NCBI RefSeq assembly: GCF_001417735.1
Contig: NZ_BBUZ01000023.1
Coordinates: 347,570 to 411,569, forward strand
Source: Streptomyces sp. NBRC 110028
GTDB taxonomy: Bacteria > Actinomycetota > Actinomycetes > Streptomycetales > Streptomycetaceae
DNA: 64,000 nt
Direction: 5' to 3'
The notes beneath the pieces were generated by a model. That model saw nothing but the letters and a program-made list of their open reading frames with translations, made no database searches and was not told the origin of the DNA. The position numbers were made by a program, and so were the translations under genes. Position 1 is the stretch's first letter; the number at the start of each line of letters is the position of its first letter. Below, piece after piece: positions 33,254 through 41,545 of the stretch.

Positions 33254-36200
33254 CCGCGTGCCTCCTCAACCGTGCCGCCCCCGTCCTGCGCCCCCGTTTG
33301 CGCCGTGCCACGCTGCCCGTCCGTTCCCCTCTGCCCGTCCGTGCCGCGCCGTCCGGCCGCGCCCCGTGCGGCGATCTCGGCCTCCACGTCCCGGCGGCCG
33401 TCCCGCGCACCGCGCTGAAACCCGCCCAGCCTACGCCGCAATTCCTCCGCGTTCACCGACCCGGTGCGCTCCTGCGGGTCGGGGTCGCGACGGGCCACGT
33501 TCCGCGGTGTCCGCTTGGGAAGTCCCTTGCCCGTGCGCGGCAGTTGGCCGGTCGCCTCCGGGGCGTGGGAGTGCTGGTCGGGGCCGATGGCGTACGGGTC
33601 GCGGGGCTGATGCCGCGGCTCCGTCGGCTCCGGCTCCTCCCACCGCTCCGGCCGCGGCCCGCCGGGACCGGCCGGGCCCCAGGCGTCCGCGCCCGCGGGC
33701 CGTACGGCGCGGCTGTCGAACGGCTGCTCGCCGCCCGGCACGGTCAGCTCCATCGTGCGCTCGACGACGGACCCGGCGGGGTCGGCGGGGCCGGCCGGCT
33801 CGTCGGCCATGAACGCCTTCGGGGTGCGCTTCGGCAGGACCGGCAGCTCCTCCCCCGCGCCGGGGATCCCCGCGCCGGGGGCCGGGTGTCCGCGCGGCGG
33901 CGTGGGCTCCATGAGGTACGGGTCCTCGTCCTCGGCGGCGCCCGCCCAGGCCTCGCCGGGGGCCGCCCACGACACCGCCTCGGGGCCCGCGTCCACGCCC
34001 GCGGCGGACGGCTCGCCGGGGGCCGGCTCCGGCTCGGGCTCTCGCTCCGTACGGTCCGCGTCGCCGGCGGCCGCCGCACGGCGCTGGCCCGGTACGGCCG
34101 GTGCGGGCGCGCCCTCCGCCTCGGCGGCCGGGGCGGGGGCGGACGGACGGCCGTGGGACGGGAGGGTGTTGCCGTTGGCCTCGGCCGCGGCGCCCGGGAA
34201 GCTCGGAAAGGCAGCCAGGCCGGTGCCGCCGAGCGCGCCGCCCGCGGCGGCCGGCGGGGCGGGCGGGAGTCCGGCGCCGGGCGGACCCGACGGGAGGATC
34301 TTGGTGGGCAGGACGACGATGGCGGCCACCCCGCCCGGCTGCTGCTCGCGCAGCGACACCCGTACGCCGTGCCGTGCGGCGAGCCGGGTCACCACGTACA
34401 GGCCGAGCCCCAGCGGATCGTCCGGCTGCGGGCCCTGGCAGTACTCGGGGACCGGGTCGGCGAGCCGCTCGTTCAGCTCCGTGAGCCGCTCGGGCGTCAT
34501 GCCGATGCCCTCGTCCTGGACGGAGAGCATGACCTCGCCGCTTTCCAGCAGCCAGCCGGACACCTGCACCGCCGCGTCCGGCGGCGAGAACGTCGTGGCG
34601 TTCTCCAGCAGTTCGGCGATCAGATGGCTGACGCTGTCCGCGGCGAACCCGGCGACCTGGGCGTGCGGCGGCAGCGACTGGATGTGCACCCGGTCGTACC
34701 GCTCGACCTCGCTGATCGAGGCGCGCAGCACGTCCAGCAGCGGCACCGGGCCCGGGTGGTTCGCCTGGTGCTCGGAACCCGCGACGATCAGCAGGTTCTC
34801 ACCGTAGCGGCGCATGCCGGTGGCGAGGTGGTCGAGCTGGAAGAGCGTTTCGAGGCGGTCGGGGTCCTGCTCCCGCTCCTCCATGGACTCGATGATCGCC
34901 AGTTGGCGTTCGATCAGCCCGAGGCTGCGCAGCGCCAGGTTGACGAAGCTGCTGTGGACCCGGGCGCGCAGCCCCTCCAGCCGGGTGGCGACCGCGTCCC
35001 GTTCGGCGCGCAGCTCGGCCGCCTCGTCCACGAGCCGCTGCCGCTCGCCGACCAGCCGGGCGCGGTCGCCGTCGAGCCGGGTCAGCCGCTCGTGGTGGCG
35101 CAGCGCGGCCTGGTGGAGTTCGTTGACCGCCCGTACGGCGTCGGCGAACTCGTCGTTGCGGCCCTTGTAGGCGATCGGCTCCTGGGCGGCCGGGTCGGCG
35201 GCGACCCGGCGGGCGCCGAGCCGCAGCGCGGCCAGCGGGCGGGTCATCGAGCGGGCGCTGTGGATGCTGGTGCCGAGGGCGAGCAGCAGACAGGCACCGG
35301 CCAGGGCGACGCTCACCTCAAGGGCGGTGACCTCGTCGTCGCGCAACTGCCCGAGCCGGGTGATCTCGGTGGAGGCGAGCGCGGACTCGGCCCCGCGCAT
35401 CCGGTCGATGCGGGCGGTCAGCGCCGCTTCGAGGCGGCTCTTGTCGATGAACAGCTCCTGGCCGGAGAGCTGGGGCTGATCGGTGAGCCGGTCGAGGTAG
35501 CGCTCGGCGGCGGTGACCTCGGTGCCGTTGACGGTGCGGTCGTAGGCGTCGCGGGCGGAGGCCGGGGCGAGCTGGTGGAAGTCGGCGAGCGCGGACTGCT
35601 CGCGCACCCGGGTGCGCTGGGCGGCCGCGGTCAGCGGGGCCCGGCCGTCGCGGTCGGCGAGCGCGGCGAGCAGCAGCCCGCGGGTGGCGGACGCCTCCTC
35701 CACGGCGCGGCCGAGCGGTGCCAGCGCGGGGGCGGGGCCCGTGTCGGCGCCGGCCGGGAGCTTGCGGGCGAGGGTGTCGGCGACCCGGTTCAGCGCCTGG
35801 ACGGCCTCGGTGTACGCGTCGAAGACGTCGAGGGACGAGCCCTTGCCGGTCAGGGCCTGCTGACGGATCTCGGGAAGGGTGCCCAAGCGCGCGGCGAGGG
35901 CGGCCGGGACCTCTCCGCGCACCTCGGCGACCTGCCGGTCGACGCGGGCGCGCTGGTCCTCGGAGACGCCACCGCCGTCGGTGGTGGTGCGGCCCGCGGC
36001 GACGAAGGCGATCATGGCGTCGCGTTCGTCGGCGAGGGAGTGCGCGAGGGCCACCGTGCCCCGGTTGGCCTCGGCGAGGTCGACCAGCTTCTGTGCCTCG
36101 GTGGCGTCGTCGAGGGCGCTGAGGACGGCGGGGGCACCGGCGGCGAGGACGGCGATGGAGACGAGGGCGACGGACGCGGTCAGCCGGTTCCGGACGCGCG

Positions 36201-36462
36201 CGGGGCGCCCCCGGGGCGGCTGCGGGGCCGGGGCTCCGGGCGGGGAGTCCGCGGCTAAGGAGACCCCGGCTGCCGACGAGGGTCCGGCTACCGGGGACCC
36301 GTCCGCCGGAGGGAGTCCGTCCGCCGACGAGGGCTCCGCCGGGGGAGGGGGCTCCGCCGCCGGGGGGAGCCCGCCGGTCAGCTGCTCATGCCCCTGCTCA
36401 CGCTGATCGCGAGGCTCACTGATGTGCTCGCGCTTGGTGCCCCGAAGCCGCTTCTTCCGCAC
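33250..36462 (-). CDS. Conservon sensor kinase-like protein (CvnA type, nitrate-sensing/HAMP/ATPase)
   Basis: The 1070-aa membrane protein has several parts in order. A Pro/Ser/Ala-rich cytoplasmic leader (about 1-88) precedes a membrane helix (about 92-115) and a large extracellular nitrate/nitrite-sensing-like helical region. A second membrane helix follows (VSVALAGACLLLALG, about 378-395), then HAMP. After a coiled linker (HERLTRLDGDRARLVGERQR) comes a GHKL ATPase domain with AELLENATTFSPP (N box) and DEGIGMTPERL (G1). The last about 330 residues are low-complexity Pro/Ala/Glu-rich. No standard H-box phospho-acceptor was noticed, as is typical for CvnA. The stop overlaps the roadblock start by four bases. 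Confidence 0.9.
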   Translation of the reverse strand: MRKKRLRGTKREHISEPRDQREQGHEQLTGGLPPAAEPPPPAEPSSADGLPPADGSPVAGPSSAAGVSLAADSPPGAPAPQPPRGRPARVRNRLTASVALVSIAVLAAGAPAVLSALDDATEAQKLVDLAEANRGTVALAHSLADERDAMIAFVAAGRTTTDGGGVSEDQRARVDRQVAEVRGEVPAALAARLGTLPEIRQQALTGKGSSLDVFDAYTEAVQALNRVADTLARKLPAGADTGPAPALAPLGRAVEEASATRGLLLAALADRDGRAPLTAAAQRTRVREQSALADFHQLAPASARDAYDRTVNGTEVTAAERYLDRLTDQPQLSGQELFIDKSRLEAALTARIDRMRGAESALASTEITRLGQLRDDEVTALEVSVALAGACLLLALGTSIHSARSMTRPLAALRLGARRVAADPAAQEPIAYKGRNDEFADAVRAVNELHQAALRHHERLTRLDGDRARLVGERQRLVDEAAELRAERDAVATRLEGLRARVHSSFVNLALRSLGLIERQLAIIESMEEREQDPDRLETLFQLDHLATGMRRYGENLLIVAGSEHQANHPGPVPLLDVLRASISEVERYDRVHIQSLPPHAQVAGFAADSVSHLIAELLENATTFSPPDAAVQVSGWLLESGEVMLSVQDEGIGMTPERLTELNERLADPVPEYCQGPQPDDPLGLGLYVVTRLAARHGVRVSLREQQPGGVAAIVVLPTKILPSGPPGAGLPPAPPAAAGGALGGTGLAAFPSFPGAAAEANGNTLPSHGRPSAPAPAAEAEGAPAPAVPGQRRAAAAGDADRTEREPEPEPAPGEPSAAGVDAGPEAVSWAAPGEAWAGAAEDEDPYLMEPTPPRGHPAPGAGIPGAGEELPVLPKRTPKAFMADEPAGPADPAGSVVERTMELTVPGGEQPFDSRAVRPAGADAWGPAGPGGPRPERWEEPEPTEPRHQPRDPYAIGPDQHSHAPEATGQLPRTGKGLPKRTPRNVARRDPDPQERTGSVNAEELRRRLGGFQRGARDGRRDVEAEIAARGAAGRRGTDGQRGTDGQRGTAQTGAQDGGGTVEEARG

Positions 36463-36850
36463 CGGTGCTCACCATCTTTTCTCGCCCGACCGCTGTGGTT
36501 CCAGACCGCTGTGGTGCCAGAGGTGACGACACATCAACTCCTGCGCTTCCCCACCTCCGGCGGGGATTCCGACCCTTCCAGGGACGACTCCGGGGCGGGT
36601 GCGCATCACCCACCCGGCCCACCCGAACGAGTGAACCGCATTGCGTAGTTGAGCACCAACTTTCGTCACGGACCATACCCGGCGGCCGAATTTCCCGGGC
36701 TGGAAAACGCTTGCCCGTCCTGGCAGGATGCGCATCCCCCTGCCCACCTTCCAGCGGACCTGTCCGCCCGCCTTCCGCGCACCTTCCGCGCACCTTATCC
36801 GGCCGCACCCGGAGCGGGAGCGGCCGGCGGCCGTCCGGCAGACTGACCGC
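36463..36850. other. 388-bp divergent region between the conservon and the PP2C-like gene
   Basis: No gene is supported. It holds the promoters of the conservon (minus) and the PP2C-like gene (plus). Two direct copies of GACCGCTGTGGTNCCA lie at 36488-36518, shortly upstream of the kinase start, and may be regulator sites. Lower GC around 36640-36700 fits a promoter zone. Confidence 0.45.
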
Positions 36851-37621
36851 ATGCGCATCGAACTCGCGACCGCCCCCGGCGATCCGCGGCGCCCCAACGA
36901 GGACTACGCGTCCGTGGCCCTGCCCGCCTCCGGGCACGGCGGCGCCCTCGTGGTGCTGGATGGGGTGACCCCGCCCGAGGGCGACGCCGGATGCGCCCAC
37001 GGCGTGCCCTGGTACACCGCCCGGCTCGGTGGCGCGCTGCTCGAACTGGCCGGTTCGCGGTGGGACACGGCCCTGGCCGACTGCCTCGCGTACGCGATCG
37101 CGCGTACCGCCGAGGCACATCGTTCAACTTGTGACCTTTCTCACCCCCTCACCCCGCAGGCGACCGTGGTCGCGGCGCGCTGGGACGCGGACCGGATCGA
37201 GTACCTGGTGCTCTCCGACTCCGTCCTGCTCATCGAGCGGACCGGGGGCGGGGTGACGGCCGTGCTCGACGACCGCATCGACCGGCTGCGCGCCGAGGGG
37301 CGGCGGGTCGCCCCGCTGCGCAACCTCGAAGGCGGCTTCTTCACCGCCGCGGCCGATCCGGCCGTCGCCGCCAAGGCGGTCACCGGCAGCCTGCCGCGTA
37401 CGGAGGTACGGGCGCTGGCGGCCCTCACCGACGGGGCGTCGCGCTGGGTCGAGGTGTTCCGCGAGGGCAACTGGGACGCCTGCCTCGGGCTGCTGCGCAA
37501 GGAGGGGCCGCAGGCGCTGATCGACCGGGTGCGGGCGGCGGAGCACGCCGACCCGGACCAGGCGGCCTTCCCGCGGGGCAAGGCCCACGACGACGCGGCG
37601 GCCGTCCTCGTCGAGCCGTAG
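36851..37621 (+). CDS. PP2C-like Ser/Thr phosphatase domain protein
   Basis: The 256-aa soluble protein has a PP2C-like layout: GDPRRPNEDYASV near the N-terminus, VVLDGVTPPEG (first metal Asp), TVVAARWDADRIEYLVLSDS, ALTDGASRWVEVF (second Asp) and KAHDDAAAVLV near the end (Asp-Asp in place of the usual Asp-Asn). It lacks the GMGGH sequence of classical PP2C, so it belongs to a divergent branch, and activity is not certain. It stands alone, divergent from the conservon. Whether it dephosphorylates any conservon member is speculation. Confidence 0.75.
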   Translation: MRIELATAPGDPRRPNEDYASVALPASGHGGALVVLDGVTPPEGDAGCAHGVPWYTARLGGALLELAGSRWDTALADCLAYAIARTAEAHRSTCDLSHPLTPQATVVAARWDADRIEYLVLSDSVLLIERTGGGVTAVLDDRIDRLRAEGRRVAPLRNLEGGFFTAAADPAVAAKAVTGSLPRTEVRALAALTDGASRWVEVFREGNWDACLGLLRKEGPQALIDRVRAAEHADPDQAAFPRGKAHDDAAAVLVEP

Positions 37622-37758
37622 CCGGAGCCATAGCCGGAGCCGCCGAACTTCCGAACCGCGCGGGCCGGCACCGGCTCATCCGGGAGCCGGGTACCGCAGT
37701 CGCCACGTCCACGTCGCCGGATCGGCGCGGCTCGCCGATCCTGACGTACATGAGCGCC

Positions 37759-38292
37759 CTACTGGTCCCGCTCCGCGCGGGTCGTCTGCCCGGGTTCGTC
37801 GGCTTCCTGCGTGCTGTTCAGCCGGTGCAGCAGCCGCGCGAGTTCGGCGACTTCGCTGCGCTCCCAGGCGGCGAGCCGACGGGCGTACCGCGCGCGCCGC
37901 GCGATCCGGACCCGCCGGAAACGGGCCCGGCCCTCGTCCGTCAGCTGCACCAGGAAGGCCCGGCCGTCCGCCGGGTCGGGCGCCCGGGTCACCAGCCCGA
38001 GCCCTTCCAGGGCGCGCAGCTGACGGCTCATCGTCGCCTTGCCCACACCGATGTAGGCCGCGAGGTCCGTCGCACGCTGCTCCCCCGCGTCCTCCAGGCG
38101 CATCAGCAGCCCGTACGCGGCGGATTCCAGGTCGGGGTGGACCTCGCGGGCCAATTCGCCCGAGGAGGCGCGGGCGCGGCGGAGGAAGACCGCCAATTCC
38201 CGCTCCAGCGCCAGGAACGCATGGTCCACACCAATTCCGCCCACGGCGCCGCCCTCACCCTCCTCGGGGGGCGTTGCCCCGTTGTTGTGCAC
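37759..38292 (-). CDS. MarR-family regulator
   Basis: The 177-aa winged-helix protein carries LERELAVFLRRARASSGELA, HPDLESAAYGLLMRLEDAGE, the recognition helix VGKATMSRQLRALEGLGLV and the wing PDPADGRAFLVQLTDEG. It is divergent from the GH25 muramidase gene, with a short palindrome (TTTCAC-ATC-GTGAAA) 20 bp upstream of its start. It probably represses itself; control of the muramidase is possible. Confidence 0.87.
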   Translation of the reverse strand: MHNNGATPPEEGEGGAVGGIGVDHAFLALERELAVFLRRARASSGELAREVHPDLESAAYGLLMRLEDAGEQRATDLAAYIGVGKATMSRQLRALEGLGLVTRAPDPADGRAFLVQLTDEGRARFRRVRIARRARYARRLAAWERSEVAELARLLHRLNSTQEADEPGQTTRAERDQ

Positions 38293-38311
38293 GTCAGAGC
38301 CCTCTCCGGGT

Positions 38312-38326
38312 TTTCACATCGTGAAA
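38312..38326. promoter_or_regulatory. Candidate MarR operator
   Basis: A perfect 15-base inverted repeat, TTTCAC-ATC-GTGAAA, lies 20 bp upstream of the minus-strand MarR start, in a locally AT-rich stretch. Position and symmetry fit autoregulation. Confidence 0.6.
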
Positions 38327-38514
38327 GTTTCTTGCACGCACGGCTGTTACCGCAGCTCCATCAGTATTTCGCAGGATTAGACCAACGGCAGCCCGCCCCA
38401 GCCCTTCCCCGTCGCTATCTACGCCCGTAGCGTCATTCGTGACATGGCCATTCCAATATCACCCCCGACCGCATGTCTTCCCCGCTCCCCCCACCGAGGC
38501 TTCGGAGGCACGCC

Positions 38515-39387
38515 ATGCCTGTGCACAGACCCGGCCCCACCCGGCGCACCCCCAGCGCGCTGATCGGCCTGCTCGCCGCCCTCCTCACCACTCTCCTCAC
38601 CGCGGCCTTCGCCCTGTCCGGCCCCGCGTCCGCCGACGACGACCCGGCCGTGGACGGCGGTACGAAGGCCATCCCCCACCCCGAGGACGACTGGGCGGGC
38701 TCACAGATCCTCAAGCACGAGGGCGGCTCCACGACCGGCGAACCGCCGTCCGATCTGCTCGCCACCGTAGAAGGCGTGGACGTCAGCAGCCACCAGGGCA
38801 ACGTCGCCTGGTCGACCCTCTGGAGCAGCGGGGTCAAGTTCGCCTACGTCAAGGCGACCGAGGGCACCAGCTACACCAACCCGTACTTCGCCCAGCAGTA
38901 CAACGGCTCGTACGACGTCGGCATGATCCGTGGCGCGTACCACTTCGCCCTGCCGGACAACTCCTCGGGCGCCGCCCAGGCCAACTACTTCGTCGACCAC
39001 GGCGGCGGCTGGTCCAAGGACGGCAAGACACTGCCGGGCGCGCTGGACATGGAGTACAACCCCTACGGCGCCACCTGCTACGGCAAGAGCGCCGCCGCGA
39101 TGGTCAGCTGGATCAAGGACTTCACCAGCACCTACAAGGAGCGCACCGGCCGCGACCCGGTCATCTACACCTCCACCAGCTGGTGGAAGAGCTGCACCGG
39201 CAACTCCAGCGCCTTCGGCGCCGTCAACCCGCTGTGGATCCCGCGCTACGGCTCCTCCGTCGGTGAGCTGCCGGCGGGCTGGGGCTTCCACACCATCTGG
39301 CAGTACACCTCCTCCGGCCCGACGGTCGGCGACCACAACCTGTTCAACGGCGCGCAGGACCGGCTGAAGGCGCTCGCCAACGGCTGA
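38515..39387 (+). CDS. Secreted GH25 muramidase (lysozyme)
   Basis: The 290-aa precursor has a signal peptide of about 40 residues ending PASADD. The GH25 barrel starts VEGVDVSSHQGNV (catalytic Asp about 88), continues FAYVKATEGTSYTNPYF, GMIRGAYHFALP and the catalytic pair in GALDMEYNP (about 175-181), and ends FHTIWQYTSSG. It should cleave the beta-1,4 bond between MurNAc and GlcNAc like Streptomyces lysozyme M1/cellosyl. ATG has GGAGGCACGCC upstream. Only the catalytic domain is present after a spacer of about 45 residues; no wall-binding repeats. Confidence 0.92.
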   Translation: MPVHRPGPTRRTPSALIGLLAALLTTLLTAAFALSGPASADDDPAVDGGTKAIPHPEDDWAGSQILKHEGGSTTGEPPSDLLATVEGVDVSSHQGNVAWSTLWSSGVKFAYVKATEGTSYTNPYFAQQYNGSYDVGMIRGAYHFALPDNSSGAAQANYFVDHGGGWSKDGKTLPGALDMEYNPYGATCYGKSAAAMVSWIKDFTSTYKERTGRDPVIYTSTSWWKSCTGNSSAFGAVNPLWIPRYGSSVGELPAGWGFHTIWQYTSSGPTVGDHNLFNGAQDRLKALANG

Positions 39388-39429
39388 GCCGCCACTTGCC
39401 CCGCGGTGCCCCTTCGCCCTCCAGTGCAC

Positions 39430-39445
39430 GGACCGGTCTGTCTGT
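39430..39445. promoter_or_regulatory. TetR operator copy in the tetR promoter
   Basis: GGACCGGTCTGTCTGT matches the two strong sites at 40741-40792 at 13 of 16 positions and sits about 40 bp before the TetR start. It supports autoregulation by the same protein. Confidence 0.6.
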
Positions 39446-39483
39446 ACGCTGGAGGGCACCGGCACCACCCGAGGAGCATGACC

Positions 39484-40062
39484 ATGAGCGGCACCCGGCC
39501 CTCCGCCCGCGACCGGATCCTGTCCACCGCGACCGAGCTGTTCGACGCCCATGGCGTACGGGGTGTCGGGGTGGACCGGATCATCGCCGAGTCGGGCGTG
39601 GCCAAGGCGACGCTGTACTCCCACTTCCGCTGCAAGGACGAACTCGTCCAGGCCTATCTGCGCTCGACGGACACCCACTGGCGCGGGGCGCTGACCGCGG
39701 CCGCCGAGGCGGCCGGGCCCGATCCGCGCGACCAGCTCACCGGGCTCTTCGACGCGCTGGTCGCGGCGACCGTACGGGACGGCTTCCGTGGCTGCGCGTT
39801 CGTCAGGACCGGGAGCGAGTCGAAGCCGGGAACGGACACGCACGCCGCGACGGCCGAGCACAAGCGGGCCGTACGTGACTGGCTGACCGGGCTCGCCCGG
39901 GCGGCCGGGGCCGCCGACCCCGCGCGGCTCGCCCTCCAGATCTCGCTCCTCATCGACGGCGCGATGGCCTCGGCGGCGCTGGACCCCCGGCCGGAGTTCG
40001 CGAAGGCGGCCCGGGAGGCGGCGCGGACGCTGGTCGCACAGGCGTGCCCGGCGCGGGTGTAG
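39484..40062 (+). CDS. TetR-family repressor paired with an NAD(P)H oxidoreductase
   Basis: The 192-aa protein has a TetR HTH (RDRILSTATELFDAHGVRGV, ESGVAKATLYSHFRCKDEL) in residues 8-55 and a C-terminal domain with GFRGCAFVRTG, seen in the YezE/AcrR-like group. The start is taken at the second ATG, seven bases after GAGGAG; the first ATG two codons earlier is too close. It is convergent with the oxidoreductase at 40141, with a hairpin between, and shares its operator motif. Confidence 0.87.
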   Translation: MSGTRPSARDRILSTATELFDAHGVRGVGVDRIIAESGVAKATLYSHFRCKDELVQAYLRSTDTHWRGALTAAAEAAGPDPRDQLTGLFDALVAATVRDGFRGCAFVRTGSESKPGTDTHAATAEHKRAVRDWLTGLARAAGAADPARLALQISLLIDGAMASAALDPRPEFAKAAREAARTLVAQACPARV

Positions 40063-40098
40063 CGCCCCGGACACGGGAGAAGGGCCCGGACACGGGAG

Positions 40099-40128
40099 AA
40101 GGGCCCGGCCGCGAGCGGCCGGGCCCTT
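40099..40128. terminator. Bidirectional hairpin between tetR and the oxidoreductase
   Basis: A 13-bp stem, AAGGGCCCGGCCG with CGGCCGGGCCCTT, closes a 4-base loop between convergent genes; its A/T-rich outer pairs suit termination in both directions. A 20-bp direct repeat (CGGACACGGGAGAAGGGCC) precedes it. Confidence 0.75.
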
Positions 40129-40140
40129 GCCGTGGGTCTG

Positions 40141-40692
40141 TTACGCGAGGGCGAGGTCACGCTCCCGCGGCATCCCGGCCGCGAGAGCCGCGCGGTAACG
40201 CTCCTGGTGCGCGGCGAGCGCCGCGTCGTCCAGCCCGTGCGTGCCGTGGACGACGAACGGCTCCTCGTAGGCCATGCCCGTGATGTTCGCGGTCGCGTCG
40301 AAGGGCCTGAGCAGCTCGGTGACCGTGAAGCGGTTGAACCCGTCGGGCCGGTACACCTCCTCCGACGCACCCGCCGTGGTGGCGACCCGCAGCGCCTTGC
40401 CCCGCAGCGAGGTGCCGTTCGAGCCGTACGCGAAGCCGCGCAGGAACACCTCGTCCAGCCACTTCTTCAGCAGCGGCGGCGCCGAGTACCAGTAGAAGGG
40501 GAACTGGAGCACGATCCGGTCGTGCTCCAGGAGGAGCCGCTGCTCCCGCTCGACATCGACGAGCAGATCCGGGTAGGCGGCGTACAGGTCGTGGAGCGTC
40601 ACGCCGTCCACCGGCCGGGCGGCCTCGGCGAGGGCGGCGTTGACGCGGGAGGCGGCGAGGTCGGGGTGGGCGAGGACGACGAGGGTGCGCAC
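40141..40692 (-). CDS. NAD(P)H-dependent oxidoreductase, flavodoxin_2 (NQO/KefF/MdaB-like)
   Basis: The 183-aa flavoprotein has VLAHPDLAASRVNAALAEA at the N-terminus and VLQFPFYWYSAPPLLKKWLDEVFLRGFAYG in the middle. These blocks carry FMN/FAD and quinone binding in this family. It would reduce quinones or similar electrophiles by two electrons. The GTG start follows GGAGGAAAGCC. Two near-identical palindromic operators lie about 50-100 bp upstream, matching one in front of the convergent tetR gene. A quinone- or electrophile-induced detoxification circuit is the likely reading. Confidence 0.88.
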   Translation of the reverse strand: MRTLVVLAHPDLAASRVNAALAEAARPVDGVTLHDLYAAYPDLLVDVEREQRLLLEHDRIVLQFPFYWYSAPPLLKKWLDEVFLRGFAYGSNGTSLRGKALRVATTAGASEEVYRPDGFNRFTVTELLRPFDATANITGMAYEEPFVVHGTHGLDDAALAAHQERYRAALAAGMPRERDLALA

Positions 40693-40740
40693 GGCTTTCC
40701 TCCGCGAGGCGACACAGGGGGCGGCATGCGAGGCATGCGA

Positions 40741-40792
40741 ACAGACAGGTCTGTCTGGTTCAGCGCCCACGCTACCAGACAGACCTGTCTGG
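40741..40792. promoter_or_regulatory. Two TetR operators in front of the oxidoreductase gene
   Basis: Site 1 (40741-40758) is ACAGACAGGTCTGTCTGG and site 2 (40775-40792) is CCAGACAGACCTGTCTGG. Each is a near-perfect 18-base palindrome; the two are in opposite orientation with centres 34 bp apart. They lie upstream of the minus-strand oxidoreductase start at 40692. Confidence 0.8.
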
Positions 40793-40805
40793 AAGCCAAG
40801 GGCGT

Positions 40806-41411
40806 TCAGTCGCGGGGGAACTCGTCGGTCTTGAGCGTCAGCCCCACGACGGTGTCGGTCAGATCGAGTTCCCTGCCGAAGGACGCGGACAACTCGGTGA
40901 GGTAGTCGCCGTCCTTGGGCTCGGTGAAGACGTGACACCGGCCGGCGTACGCGTCGACGATCAGGTAGACGGGCACCTCGGCCGCCGCGTAGGCCAGCTT
41001 CTTCGGTCCGTAGTCGTTCGCGGCCGTGCCCTTCGAGATCACCTCGGCGACGAACTCGACGTCCTGGCAGCGCCACAGACCCTTGGAGTCCATGGCCGCG
41101 CCCTTCGCGATCAGGGTCACGTCGGTCGCGAAGCCGTTCAGGTGGCCGGGGTAATCGATACGGACATCCGACTTGATCCGCCTGCGCGGGTATTCCGTCC
41201 GCAGCTGCTCGATGATGTCCAGGATGATGTCCCAGTGGGTGTCCCGCTGCGGCGACATGAAGATGTGTCCCTCGACGATCTCGACCTTGATTCCCTCGGG
41301 GACGGGCATCTGCTCGAGCCACTCGAACATCATGTCCAAGGTCCGCTCGTCGCCGCTGTCGGCCATCTCGATCCTGTCAGTGTCGATCTGGTCAATCTCC
41401 ATGACGGTCAC
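40806..41411 (-). CDS. Uma2-family (DUF820) putative nuclease
   Basis: The 201-aa protein has the Uma2/PD-(D/E)XK-like core: IKVEIVEGHIFMSP, HWDIILDIIEQLRTEYP, FATDVTLIAKG, VEFVAEVISKGTAANDYGPKKLAYA and VPVYLIVDAYAGRC. The Glu, Asp and Glu-x-x-S/Lys residues of the active site are present. Members are abundant in Streptomyces and their role is unclear. The GTG start (VTVMEID) follows GAGGAG by about 7 bases; the inner ATG at 41402 is possible. It lies downstream of the lon terminator on the same strand. Confidence 0.85.
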   Translation of the reverse strand: MTVMEIDQIDTDRIEMADSGDERTLDMMFEWLEQMPVPEGIKVEIVEGHIFMSPQRDTHWDIILDIIEQLRTEYPRRRIKSDVRIDYPGHLNGFATDVTLIAKGAAMDSKGLWRCQDVEFVAEVISKGTAANDYGPKKLAYAAAEVPVYLIVDAYAGRCHVFTEPKDGDYLTELSASFGRELDLTDTVVGLTLKTDEFPRD

Positions 41412-41487
41412 CGTGCCGCTCCTCCCCGCCGCACACCGAACGTATGCAGCCGGTTCGTCCAACGATACGCACGGCCGACAGGTCACG

Positions 41488-41528
41488 CGTGGCCCGGAAC
41501 CCCGTTCGACACGGGGTTCCGGGCCACG
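41488..41528 (-). terminator. Strong terminator after lon
   Basis: A perfect 18-bp stem (arms 41488-41505 and 41511-41528, containing GGCCCGGAACCCC) closes a 5-base loop. It begins 18 bp past the lon stop and precedes the Uma2 gene, so it isolates the two. Confidence 0.82.
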
Positions 41529-41545
41529 GTCACCGGCGGCGTCCG

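Noticed and set aside
33298-36258. Long open frame (about 986 codons) on the plus strand opposite the conservon kinase gene
   Set aside because: Composition is Gly/Arg/Val-rich without motifs; the minus frame has HAMP and ATPase motifs and overlapping operon structure.
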